This document shows, one piece after another, positions 38,236 through 46,378 of a DNA stretch of 64,000 nt. The stretch comes from Corallococcus silvisoli (GTDB taxonomy: Bacteria; Myxococcota; Myxococcia; Myxococcales; Myxococcaceae): the NCBI RefSeq assembly GCF_009909145.1, contig NZ_JAAAPJ010000006.1, positions 62,001 to 126,000 of the forward strand. Reading direction: 5' to 3'. Positions within the stretch are counted from its first letter, which is position 1. Every line of letters starts with the position of its first letter. Position numbers and translations under genes: made by a program. A model generated the notes under the pieces. The model made no database searches. It was not told the origin of the DNA and saw only the letters and a program-made list of their open reading frames with translations.

Positions 38236-39645
38236 ATGAAGTCTTTCTTGTTGGTACCCAAGGAGTCCATCGAGACGCAGGCCCGGGCCGGAGTGCGTGG
38301 CACGGCACGGGGCGAGCGCGTCCTCAGCCGCAGCACCGCGCTGCGCTTCAGCTCCGCCGAGAAGGCCCCCGAAGCCCTCACCGCCCTCGGTTTGAGGTCG
38401 GCCACGTTGCCGGGCGAGAAGCCCGCCAGCGGCGGCAAGGAGGCCCGCGGCCGCAAGCGCGCGAGCAGCAAGGTCGCGCGCGACGTCGACGCCACGCCCA
38501 TGCCGGGCGCGCCCGTGACGGAGCCGACCGGCGCGGAAGCCGGCAGCTATCGCTTCATGCCGCTCATCGGCGCCACCATGGCGCACTTCTACTCCCAGGA
38601 CGCGGAAGCGGCGGCCCGGGGAGAGCTGGCGAAGGAGTTCGAGTTCATCCCGGACGTGGTGCCCCTGTCCTTCCCGGGCCCGGTGTCGGCCGGACAGACG
38701 GGGCCGCGCAACCGCGGCATGAGCTCGCTCGCGCAGCGCGAATGGCCCGACGAGTCCGGAGTCCCCCTGGCGCACGCCCAGGGCATCCGGGGCGCCGGCG
38801 TGATGCTGGGCATCCTGGACACCGGCGTGGACGCGGACCACCCGGAGCACGCGAGCAAGACCATCCAGTTCCGCTACGTCTCGCTCTTCCCCAACTCGCC
38901 TCACAACCCGGCGCGCGACGTGCGCGGGTTCGATCCGGACGGCCACGGCACCCACGTGTGCGGCATCGCCGCGGGCGTGCACCACGGCGTCGCCCCGGAA
39001 GTGGACCTGTACGCCGCGTCCGTCATCGAGTCGGAGACCATCCGCACCAGCCTGGGCCGCGTGGCCGCCGGCATGGAGTGGCTGCTGCACCAGTTCAGCC
39101 GTCCGGAGAACGCCTCGCGTCCCGCCGTGGTCAACCTCTCGCTGGGGTTCCCCCTCCAGCCGCCGCCGGGCATCTCCGAAGCGGACTACCTGCTGAATCA
39201 ACGCGCGCTGCAGGCCATGCTGCGTCGGCTGTTGGACAGCAACATCCTGCCCATTGTCGCCGCGGGCAACAGTGGACCCGACACGGTTGGTTACCCAGCG
39301 GCCTTTCCCGAGGCACTGGCTGTAGGGGCAGTCGACTTCGAGCGCAACGTGGCCACTTTCTCCGCGAGCGGCGCCGTGGGGCGGCGCGTCGTGCCTGACG
39401 TCATGGGCTACGGGGTGAATGTGTATTCGTCTACTGAACGCCGCTGCAACAATCAGGCGTTCTATGAACGAATGAGTGGCACAAGCATGGCGGCGCCGTA
39501 TGTCGCAGGTATCGCCGCGCTGTATCGTTGCCGTGCCCCTGACTTGACGGCGTTGGAAGTGAAGGATTTGATTCTGGGCAATGCCATCAAGCTTCCTCGC
39601 TCGGCCAACCACCGGACGGGGAAGGGCCTGGCTGTGTTCAGGTGA
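38236..39645 (+). CDS. Subtilisin-like serine protease (S8), no signal peptide
   Basis: The 469-residue protease has the catalytic triad Asp195 (LGILDTGVD), His237 (DGHGTHVCG) and Ser416 (MSGTSMAAPYVAG), plus the oxyanion Asn344 (AAGNSGP). The first 180 residues form a non-catalytic N-terminal part with a basic linker, GKEARGRKRASSKVARD, and a segment EFEFIPDVVPLSF. No signal peptide is visible, so it is either cytoplasmic or exported by another route. The ATG at 38236 has AAGGAG 8 bases upstream. The last 250 bases are less GC-rich than the rest. The following small gene looks like its partner. Confidence 0.9.
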   Translation: MKSFLLVPKESIETQARAGVRGTARGERVLSRSTALRFSSAEKAPEALTALGLRSATLPGEKPASGGKEARGRKRASSKVARDVDATPMPGAPVTEPTGAEAGSYRFMPLIGATMAHFYSQDAEAAARGELAKEFEFIPDVVPLSFPGPVSAGQTGPRNRGMSSLAQREWPDESGVPLAHAQGIRGAGVMLGILDTGVDADHPEHASKTIQFRYVSLFPNSPHNPARDVRGFDPDGHGTHVCGIAAGVHHGVAPEVDLYAASVIESETIRTSLGRVAAGMEWLLHQFSRPENASRPAVVNLSLGFPLQPPPGISEADYLLNQRALQAMLRRLLDSNILPIVAAGNSGPDTVGYPAAFPEALAVGAVDFERNVATFSASGAVGRRVVPDVMGYGVNVYSSTERRCNNQAFYERMSGTSMAAPYVAGIAALYRCRAPDLTALEVKDLILGNAIKLPRSANHRTGKGLAVFR

Positions 39646-39704
39646 CGCGGTAGTTGCCAGGGCCGGTGCCAGGTGAGCACCGGACCTGGGGGAGGATGTA
39701 GGCC

Positions 39705-40136
39705 ATGCGCAGGAAGAATGGCGTGCCGGGCGGATCTCAAGACTTATCGGCCCGGATGTCCTCCGTCGCCGTCGTGCGCGCGCTGCCGGGCTCCGGTGCC
39801 CAGGAGCGCGACGCACAGCCAGGGGGCGACATCGACGTCACGGTGATGCCCCGGGAAACGGCCGCGCCGAAGCGTGGCTCCGCGTCCTCACGGGCTCCCT
39901 TGCGTTCGCGCGCGGAGGTCTATCAGGCGGGCCTCGCCGAAAACGCCCGCTTCCGCGAGAGCTTCATGCTCTGGCTGGAGGCTCACCAACTCGTGGGCTC
40001 CGTGCGCGCCATGAGCGAGCCGGGCGGTTCCCTGCCCATGCTGCACCTGAGATGCGCCCCGCGCGTCCTGGACCAGCTGCGCCGCGCGCCGGAGTTCGAG
40101 GCAGGCACCATGATGCCGCTCGAACGGCAGTACTAA
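39705..40136 (+). CDS. Small protein downstream of the S8 protease, possible I9-like inhibitor or chaperone
   Basis: The 143-residue protein has a disordered first half. A compact C-terminal domain follows: helix NARFRESFMLWLEAHQL, strands VGSVRAM and LPMLHLRCA, helix PRVLDQLRRAPEF and strand EAGTMMPLE. The last pattern resembles the end of subtilisin propeptides of the I9 type, which fold the protease and then inhibit it. It lies 59 bases after the S8 gene in the same direction. The idea that it acts on the protease in trans is inference. Confidence 0.65.
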   Translation: MRRKNGVPGGSQDLSARMSSVAVVRALPGSGAQERDAQPGGDIDVTVMPRETAAPKRGSASSRAPLRSRAEVYQAGLAENARFRESFMLWLEAHQLVGSVRAMSEPGGSLPMLHLRCAPRVLDQLRRAPEFEAGTMMPLERQY

Positions 40137-40456
40137 CGTCATTCCACCGCAAACAACCTCCCGTCACAGGCCCCGCGCCCACCCTGGGCACGGCTGGCGT
40201 GCCTCCGTCAGCCTCCGGGCCCCGCTTTCCTTGTCAACGGAAGGCGGCCCCCGGCGGTCTAAACCACCCGTCGGAAGGAGCGCCCTCGTTGGGGGGCGCT
40301 CTGGCTTCCGAACCCGGGAGAACCGCCCTCACCGAGGTCCACCGGTGGAACCGACGGAGGAGGCCGCTTCTTCCTGATTAACCTAGAAACTCGGGATTGC
40401 TGAGCCCGAAAGCCACTGCACGGGGGACCCATTCATCTGTCTGGGATTGAACACGT
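40137..40456. other. Intergenic region between the I9-like gene and the nitroreductase gene
   Basis: It holds a strong hairpin (listed separately) and otherwise no gene. The two flanking genes are convergent, so one bidirectional terminator is expected. Confidence 0.5.
40272..40310. terminator. Bidirectional hairpin terminator
   Basis: CGGAAG (40272-40277) and GAGCGCCC (40278-40285) pair with GGGCGCTC (40294-40301) and CTTCCG (40305-40310), a 14-bp stem with a TGG bulge. No T-run is present. Confidence 0.65.
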
Positions 40457-41059
40457 TCAGTCCACCCGGCAGGCGTCCTCGAAAGCCAGACGGGGGTTGC
40501 GCGGGAAGAGCTTCGCCGGGTCGCCGTAGCCCAGGTTGATGAGGAAGTTCGACTTCCAGCCGGTGCCCTGGAGGAAGGCCTCGTCCACCTTCGCCTTGTC
40601 GAAGCCGCCCATGGGGCCGCAGTCGAGCCCCAGGGAGCGCGCGGCGAGGATGACGTAGGCGCCCTGCAGGGAGCCGTTCATCAGCGCGAGCTGCTCGCGG
40701 GCCTCCGGCGTCATCGCCGTGAAGACGCCCTTCATGTCGCGCGCGGGGAAGAGCTTCGGCATCTGTTCGTGGAACGCGGTGTCGTACGCCACGATGGCCG
40801 TCACCGGCGCCTGCATCGTCTTGTCCACGTTGCCGGGGTTGAGCGCGGGCTTGAGCCGCTCCTTGGCCTCGCGGCTCTTCACGAACACCAGGCGCACCGG
40901 CTGGGTGTTGACCGCGGTGGGCGCCATGCGCGCCAACTCGTAGACGCGGCGCAGGGTCTCGTCCGTCACCGGCCGGTCCTGCCAGCCGTTGTGCGTGCGG
41001 GCCGAGGTGAAGAGCTGCTCCAGCGCGCCCGCGTCCAGGGCCGTGTTCGTCGGTGCCAT
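40457..41059 (-). CDS. RutE-like nitroreductase family protein
   Basis: The 200-residue flavoprotein resembles malonic semialdehyde reductase Rut[45 protein letters not shown], and [20 protein letters not shown], ending [15 protein letters not shown]. It likely binds FMN and uses NAD(P)H to reduce aldehydes, quinones or nitro compounds. The ATG at 41059 has GGAGG 8 bases upstream. It is divergent from an HxlR-family regulator, a common pairing for electrophile-responsive reductases. Confidence 0.88.
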   Translation of the reverse strand: MAPTNTALDAGALEQLFTSARTHNGWQDRPVTDETLRRVYELARMAPTAVNTQPVRLVFVKSREAKERLKPALNPGNVDKTMQAPVTAIVAYDTAFHEQMPKLFPARDMKGVFTAMTPEAREQLALMNGSLQGAYVILAARSLGLDCGPMGGFDKAKVDEAFLQGTGWKSNFLINLGYGDPAKLFPRNPRLAFEDACRVD

Positions 41060-41118
41060 CCGTGTCCTCCTGTCGTCGTGACACCGCATGGGTACCGGTG
41101 AAGCTTTTATTTTGCAAG

Positions 41119-41135
41119 TTACTTCCTAAGAGTAA
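41119..41135. promoter_or_regulatory. TACT-N7-AGTA operator of the HxlR regulator
   Basis: TTACT (41119-41123), seven bases and AGTAA (41131-41135) form a perfect inverted repeat. It matches the TACT-N7-AGTA site known for the HxlR/DUF24 regulators YodB and HypR of Bacillus. It lies between the divergent nitroreductase and HxlR genes in an A/T-rich patch. Confidence 0.7.
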
Positions 41136-41198
41136 GCAAATGGCCTCGTCCCTGACGTGGGAGAGGGGCGGCGCTATACTCAGGTGGGAGGCCACGTG

Positions 41199-41588
41199 AT
41201 GCATGACGACCTGAAGCCGATGTGCGCGCGGTTCCTGGCGGCGTCCGAGCTGCTGGGCCGGCGGTGGACGGGCGTCATCCTGCGCATCCTGCTGGACGGG
41301 CCGTGCCGCTTCGGGGAGCTGACGGAGCGCATCGGCACCATCAGCGAGCGCGTCCTGTCGGAGCGGCTCAAGGAGCTGGAGGCCGAAGGGGTCATCGAGC
41401 GCCACGTCGACCCGGGCCCGCCCATCCGCTCCGAGTACCGCCTGACGGAGAAGGGTCAGGCGTTCTGGAAGGTCATCGACGAGCTGGGCAAGTGGGCGCA
41501 GCGCTGGGCGGACGTGAAGCCCTCCGCGCCCAGGGCCGTGGCGGCGAAGGCCCCTCGGGCCGCGACCCGGAAGCGCAAGGCGGGCTAA
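41199..41588 (+). CDS. HxlR (DUF24) family transcription regulator
   Basis: The 129-residue winged-helix protein has HDDLKPMCARFLAASELLGRRW, GVILRILLDGPCRFGELTERI and SERVLSERLKELEAEGVIERH, the HxlR pattern. Cys9 is at the place of the redox-sensing Cys of YodB/HypR relatives. The tail is rich in Ala, Arg and Lys. The ATG at 41199 has GGGAGG 7 bases upstream. It probably represses the divergent nitroreductase gene, and perhaps itself, and releases DNA upon thiol modification; that is inference from the operator and the Cys. Confidence 0.9.
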   Translation: MHDDLKPMCARFLAASELLGRRWTGVILRILLDGPCRFGELTERIGTISERVLSERLKELEAEGVIERHVDPGPPIRSEYRLTEKGQAFWKVIDELGKWAQRWADVKPSAPRAVAAKAPRAATRKRKAG

Positions 41589-41616
41589 GCGCTTCCGGAC
41601 GTCCTGCTTCGCGGGA

Positions 41617-42363
41617 CTAGAAGTTGAGGCCGCCGTCCACGTCGATGGTGCGGCCGTTGAAGTAGTCGCACTCGATGACGAACTTCACGGCCACCCAGAT
41701 GTCCTCCGGCAGGCCGATGCGGGCCACCGGGATGGAGGCCACCAGCGCGTCGCGGGCCTTCTGGTTCATCCCCTGCGTCATGGGCGTTTCAATCATGCCC
41801 GGGGCGATGGCGCCCACGCGGATGCCGAACGGGGCGAACTCGCGCGACCAGGTGACGGTGTTGGCGGCGAGCGCGGCCTTGGCGGACACGTAGTTGGACT
41901 GGCCGCGGTTGCCGTGCCGCGCGATGGACGACATGTTGACGATGACGCCGGGGCGCTGGTCCGTCTCCACCATCTTCGTCACCACCTCGCGCACCATCAG
42001 CGTGGCGCCGGTGAGGTTGACGCCGATGACGGCGTTCCAGTCCGCGGTGGACAGCTTCTTCACCTGGCCGGTGGTGCGGTCCTTCTTCACGAGCAGCGCG
42101 TCGCGCAGGATGCCCGCGTTGTTGATGAGGCCGTTGAGGCCGCCCATGGCGCCGTGGGCCCACTGCACGAAGTCCGTGACGTCCTGCTCGTTGGACACGT
42201 CCAGCTTGCGCCGGTGGATGCCCGCCGGCAGCTCCGCCAGCCGCTCCTCGTTGACGTCGCCGACGGCCACCTGCCCGCCCGCCTCGTGGATGCGCTGGGC
42301 GAAGTGCGCGCCCATGCCCTGCGCGCCACCCGTCACGATGATCTTCAGGTCCTTCAGCTGCAT
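41617..42363 (-). CDS. Short-chain dehydrogenase/reductase (FabG-like)
   Basis: The 248-residue SDR has the NAD(P)-binding motif VTGGAQGMGAHF, the NNAG motif (INNAGILRD), the catalytic Ser (VIVNMSSIARHG), Tyr and Lys (YVSAKAAL), and the family end FNGRTIDVDGGLNF. It reduces or oxidises a keto or hydroxy group, likely of an acyl or other lipid-type substrate. A 27-base repeat found again at the TetR gene lies about 80-105 bases before its start. The aminotransferase gene upstream on the same strand ends 167 bases away. Confidence 0.92.
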   Translation of the reverse strand: MQLKDLKIIVTGGAQGMGAHFAQRIHEAGGQVAVGDVNEERLAELPAGIHRRKLDVSNEQDVTDFVQWAHGAMGGLNGLINNAGILRDALLVKKDRTTGQVKKLSTADWNAVIGVNLTGATLMVREVVTKMVETDQRPGVIVNMSSIARHGNRGQSNYVSAKAALAANTVTWSREFAPFGIRVGAIAPGMIETPMTQGMNQKARDALVASIPVARIGLPEDIWVAVKFVIECDYFNGRTIDVDGGLNF

Positions 42364-42440
42364 GTGCCTCTCCTTGGGCGTGTCCGAAAAAACGCGCGCA
42401 GGGTACGCACACCGCCCCGGCCCTGGCCAGCGCCGTGGAG

Positions 42441-42467
42441 CCTGAAACCTGAATCGCCCTTCAACTT
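42441..42467 (-). repeat. 27-bp repeat, copy 1 (before the SDR gene)
   Basis: The sequence is CCTGAAACC followed by TGAATCGCCCTTCAACTT. It matches the copy at 44600-44626 in 25 of 27 bases. It contains an inverted repeat TGAA-N6-TTCA, as in many TetR operators. Only two copies were noticed in the window. Confidence 0.65.
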
Positions 42468-42530
42468 TTTCGGGACCCGACCCCCGACGCGGTGCGTTGG
42501 GGGCGGGGAGGGGCGGCCGCGGCGCGTCGG

Positions 42531-43754
42531 CTACAGCGCGTCGGAGATGACGGCGCCCAGCCGGCGCATGCCCTCGGCGATGAGGTCCGGCGGGCGGTTG
42601 GAGTAGTTCAGGCGCATGAACTGGGGCTGCTGCGCGTTGGCGAAGAAGGGCGCGCCGGGCACGAAGGCGACCTTCTGGTCGATGGCGCGGGGCAGCAGCG
42701 TGGCGGCGTCCAGGCCCTTGGGCAGCTCCACCCAGAGGAACATGCCGCCGTCCGGCCGGGTCCACTGGGTGCCCTGGGGCATGTGGGCCTCCAGGGCGGC
42801 GAGCATCGCGTTGGCGCGCTCGGCGTAGATGGGCATCAGCGCCGCGATGTGGCCCGCGTAGTCGAAGGTCGACAGCAGCCGCGCGGTGGCGCGCTGGGCG
42901 AGCGTGGCGGTGTGCAGGTCGGTGGCCTGCTTGGCGATGGTGAGCGACTTGAGCAGCGCGCGCGGCCCCGTCACCCAGCCCAGGCGCAGGCCGGGGGCCA
43001 GCGTCTTGGAGAAGGTGGACAGCGACAGCACGACGCCCTGGTCATCCAGCGACGCCAGCGACGGCAGGTGCTCGCCGCGGAAGCGCAGCTCGCCGTACGG
43101 GTCGTCCTCCAGGATGAGGAAGCGGTGCTCCTGCGCCAGCCGCACCAGCGCCTTGCGGCGCTCCAGGGACAGGGTGGTGCCCTTGGGGTTCTGGAAGTTG
43201 GGGATGACGTAGAGCAGCTTCGGCTGGCGCTTCTTCACCAGGGCCGCCAGGTCGTCCGTGTCCATGCCCGCGTCGTCGCTGCGCACGGTGGCGAAGTCCA
43301 CCTCGTAGCCGCCGAAGGTCTGGAGCGCCGCCAGGTAGCTGGGGTCCTCCACCACCACGAGGTCGCCGGGGTCGAGCAGCACCTTGCCCACCAGGTCCAG
43401 GCCCTGCTGCGACCCGCTGGTGATGAGCACCTGGTCGCTGGCGGTGTGCTGGCCCTTGCGCGCCAGGTGCGCGCTGATCCACTCGCGCAGCGGGCCGAAG
43501 CCCTCCGTGGTGCTGTACTGGAGCGCCGGGCGGCCCTCCGTGGCGAAGGTGTCCTCGAACGCCTTCGCGATGGCGTCCAGCGGGAAGAGCTCCGGGGCGG
43601 GCAGGCCGCCCGCGAAGGACAGGATGTCGGGGCGCTCCGCGACCTTGAGGATCTCACGCACCGCGGACGTCTTCATCCGGGACATGCGCTGGGACAGCCG
43701 GTAGGCCGGAGGAGGGGGCAGGGGTGCACTCATAGCGTCCGCGCTCATGTTCAT
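42531..43754 (-). CDS. PLP-dependent aminotransferase (2-aminoadipate/LysN type)
   Basis: The 407-residue enzyme has the fold-type I pattern. VLITSGSQQGLDLVGKVLL, PNFQNPKGTTLSL, LEDDPYGELRF and the Schiff-base Lys in LSTFSKTLAPGLRLGW are all present, with LNYSNRP-type residues near the end (MRLNYSNRPPDLI). It resembles the MocR/LysN class of aminotransferases without a DNA-binding domain. The Lrp regulator upstream overlaps it by four bases (ATGA), so the two are one operon. Confidence 0.93.
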   Translation of the reverse strand: MNMSADAMSAPLPPPPAYRLSQRMSRMKTSAVREILKVAERPDILSFAGGLPAPELFPLDAIAKAFEDTFATEGRPALQYSTTEGFGPLREWISAHLARKGQHTASDQVLITSGSQQGLDLVGKVLLDPGDLVVVEDPSYLAALQTFGGYEVDFATVRSDDAGMDTDDLAALVKKRQPKLLYVIPNFQNPKGTTLSLERRKALVRLAQEHRFLILEDDPYGELRFRGEHLPSLASLDDQGVVLSLSTFSKTLAPGLRLGWVTGPRALLKSLTIAKQATDLHTATLAQRATARLLSTFDYAGHIAALMPIYAERANAMLAALEAHMPQGTQWTRPDGGMFLWVELPKGLDAATLLPRAIDQKVAFVPGAPFFANAQQPQFMRLNYSNRPPDLIAEGMRRLGAVISDAL

Positions 43755-44221
43755 TCTCCGTTCAGCAGCTCATCGGGGACACGCACATGCGTGTCTTCCT
43801 TCAGGGTCGACAGGACGATGGTGGTGCTCGTGCGCGTCACGCCCGGGATGGTGCGCAGCGTCTCCACCAGCAAGGTGTCCAGCGTCCGCGTATTGGCCGT
43901 CTTCACCTTCAGGACGTACGAGTCCTGTCCGGCGACGCGGTGGGCCTCCAGCACGTCCGGCAGCTCCGCCACCTTCCGAGCGAAGCCCTCGAAGTGCTTC
44001 GGGTGTTCGATGCTCACCCCGATGAAGGCGGTGATGTCCTTGCCCAGCTGCGTCGCGTCCACTCGCGCCGTGTAGCCGGTGATGACGCCCTTCTCCTCCA
44101 GCTTGCGGATCCGCTCCGCGACCGCTGGCTGGGACAACTTCACCCCGCGTGACAGCTCCAGCTGCGTGGCCCGGCCATCGCGCTGAAGCATGTCCACGAT
44201 TCGATAATCCAGGGCGTCCAT
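43751..44221 (-). CDS. Lrp/AsnC-family regulator
   Basis: The 156-residue protein has an N-terminal helix-turn-helix (LDYRIVDMLQRDGRATQLELSRGV, SQPAVAERIRKLEEKGVI). The RAM-type C-terminal domain contains ITAFIGVSIEHPKHFEGFARKV and VLKVKTANTRTLDTLLVETL. Such regulators respond to amino acids and usually control amino-acid genes. It is cotranscribed with the aminotransferase, which suggests local control of that enzyme and of itself. Confidence 0.94.
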   Translation of the reverse strand: MDALDYRIVDMLQRDGRATQLELSRGVKLSQPAVAERIRKLEEKGVITGYTARVDATQLGKDITAFIGVSIEHPKHFEGFARKVAELPDVLEAHRVAGQDSYVLKVKTANTRTLDTLLVETLRTIPGVTRTSTTIVLSTLKEDTHVRVPDELLNGE

Positions 44222-44607
44222 GGGGCGCTGAACCTTATTTTTATAGGCAGTTCTGGCGAACGACGGTGAAGTTATATGCAATCGCCAGGGAGTGCAAGGC
44301 CGTTTGTACGCAAAATTGTCGAAGGTGGCGAACGGTTTTCTTCCTGACCGTTCACGTCCCCTGAAAGGGCCTTCATGGGTGCCTGCCCGCCAGGTCTCCG
44401 GGGCCGGAGCGCCCCGGCGGAAGGTGGCATCGCGCAAGCGCCATGGCAGTCCCCCCGTGGGGAGGGGTGGCCCGGGTGGACACTTCGCGAGAGGGGGCGC
44501 GCGTGGTCCGGAGTGTTGACGCCCCGCGTTCATGTCTGTCGTTGACGCAGGGAGCCATCCGTCCGCTTTTGACAGGGCGGTCTTACGGGTGTTACCCGTC
44601 CTGAAAG
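44222..44607. other. Divergent promoter region between the Lrp and TetR genes
   Basis: The 44222-44350 part is A/T-rich for this genome, with CCTTATTTTTATAGGC near 44233 that gives a TATAAAAAT box on the minus strand for lrp. Towards TetR there is TTGACA at 44569-44574, then the palindrome and repeat listed separately. No gene is seen. Confidence 0.5.
44585..44599. promoter_or_regulatory. Palindrome ACGGGT-GTT-ACCCGT before the TetR gene
   Basis: A perfect 6-bp inverted repeat with 3-base centre, 11 bases after a TTGACA box and directly before the 27-bp repeat and the TetR start codon. It is a likely autoregulatory operator. Confidence 0.5.
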
Positions 44608-45336
<729 letters not shown>

Positions 45337-45345
45337 AACACCGTC

Positions 45346-46341
45346 ATGCGTTACGCGAACATCCTGTCCACCGGCCGCTACGTCCCCGAGAAGCTGCTCA
45401 CCAACGCCGACGTGGAGAACATCCTGGGCGAGAAGGTGGACGAGTGGCTCCAGCAGAACGTGGGCATCAAGCAGCGCCACGTGATGGCGGACGACCAGGC
45501 CACCAGTGACCTGGCCGTGGCCGCCGCGAAGGAGGCGCTCGCCCGCGCGAAGGTGGATCCGAAGGAGCTGGACCTGGTGCTGGTGGCCAGCGACACGCCG
45601 GACTACCTGAGCCCCGGCACGTCGTCCGTGGTGCAGGCGAAGCTGGGCGCGGTCAACGCGGGCACCTACGACATCAACGCGGCGTGCGCGGGCTGGGTGA
45701 CGGCGCTGGACGTGGCGTCGAAGACGATCTCCTCGGACGACAGCTACCAGCGCATCCTGGTGGTGGGCGCCTACGGGATGACCCGGTACGTGAACTGGAA
45801 GGACAAGAAGACCTGCACCCTGTTCGCGGACGGCGCGGGCGCGGTGGTGCTGGGCGCGTCCGACAAGCCGGGCTTCCTGGGCGCGAAGCTGCTCGCCAAC
45901 GGCGAGTACCACGACGCGCTGGGCATCTACACGGGCGGCACGAACCGGCCCGCCACGGCGGAGACGCTGAAGCTCACCGACGGCAAGCCCGCGGTGCAGT
46001 TCGTGCGCAAGTTCCCCTCCACGTTCAACACCGAGCGCTGGCCCATCCTGCTGGACACGCTGCTCAAGCGCGCGGACCAGACGCTGGACGACGTGAAGCT
46101 GTTCGTCTTCACGCAGCTGAACCTGCGCACCATCGAGGCGACGATGAAGGCGCTCAACCAGCCCATGGAGAAGGCGCACTACACGATGGACAAGTGGGGC
46201 TACACGGGCTCCGCCTGCATCCCGATGACGCTCGATGACGCGGTGATGCAGGGCAAGGTGAAGAGGGGCGACCTCGTGGCCTTCTGCGCCAGCGGCGGTG
46301 GCCTCGCGATGGCGTCCGCCCTCTACCGCTGGACGGCCTAG
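45346..46341 (+). CDS. KAS III-like acyltransferase (Cys-only active site)
   Basis: The 331-residue thiolase-fold protein is close to FabH in layout: MRYANILSTGRYVPEKLLTN at the start, DINAACAGW with Cys114, and LFADGAGAVVLG. In FabH the triad is completed by His in PHQANLR and Asn in GNTSAAS. Here the first site reads FTQLNLR (Thr256) and the second GYTGSAC (Tyr285), so only the Cys remains. This suggests acyl transfer or esterification, not decarboxylative condensation. It may take an acyl group activated by the following ligase. The function is inference. Confidence 0.88.
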   Translation: MRYANILSTGRYVPEKLLTNADVENILGEKVDEWLQQNVGIKQRHVMADDQATSDLAVAAAKEALARAKVDPKELDLVLVASDTPDYLSPGTSSVVQAKLGAVNAGTYDINAACAGWVTALDVASKTISSDDSYQRILVVGAYGMTRYVNWKDKKTCTLFADGAGAVVLGASDKPGFLGAKLLANGEYHDALGIYTGGTNRPATAETLKLTDGKPAVQFVRKFPSTFNTERWPILLDTLLKRADQTLDDVKLFVFTQLNLRTIEATMKALNQPMEKAHYTMDKWGYTGSACIPMTLDDAVMQGKVKRGDLVAFCASGGGLAMASALYRWTA

Positions 46342-46378
46342 GCGGTTCCACCCCACGGGTCCGCCAGGAGGTACGCAG

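Noticed and set aside
44569..44597. TTGACA with a 17-base spacer as a complete sigma-70 promoter of the TetR gene
   Set aside because: The -10 position reads TTACCC, a poor match; only the -35-like box can be supported.
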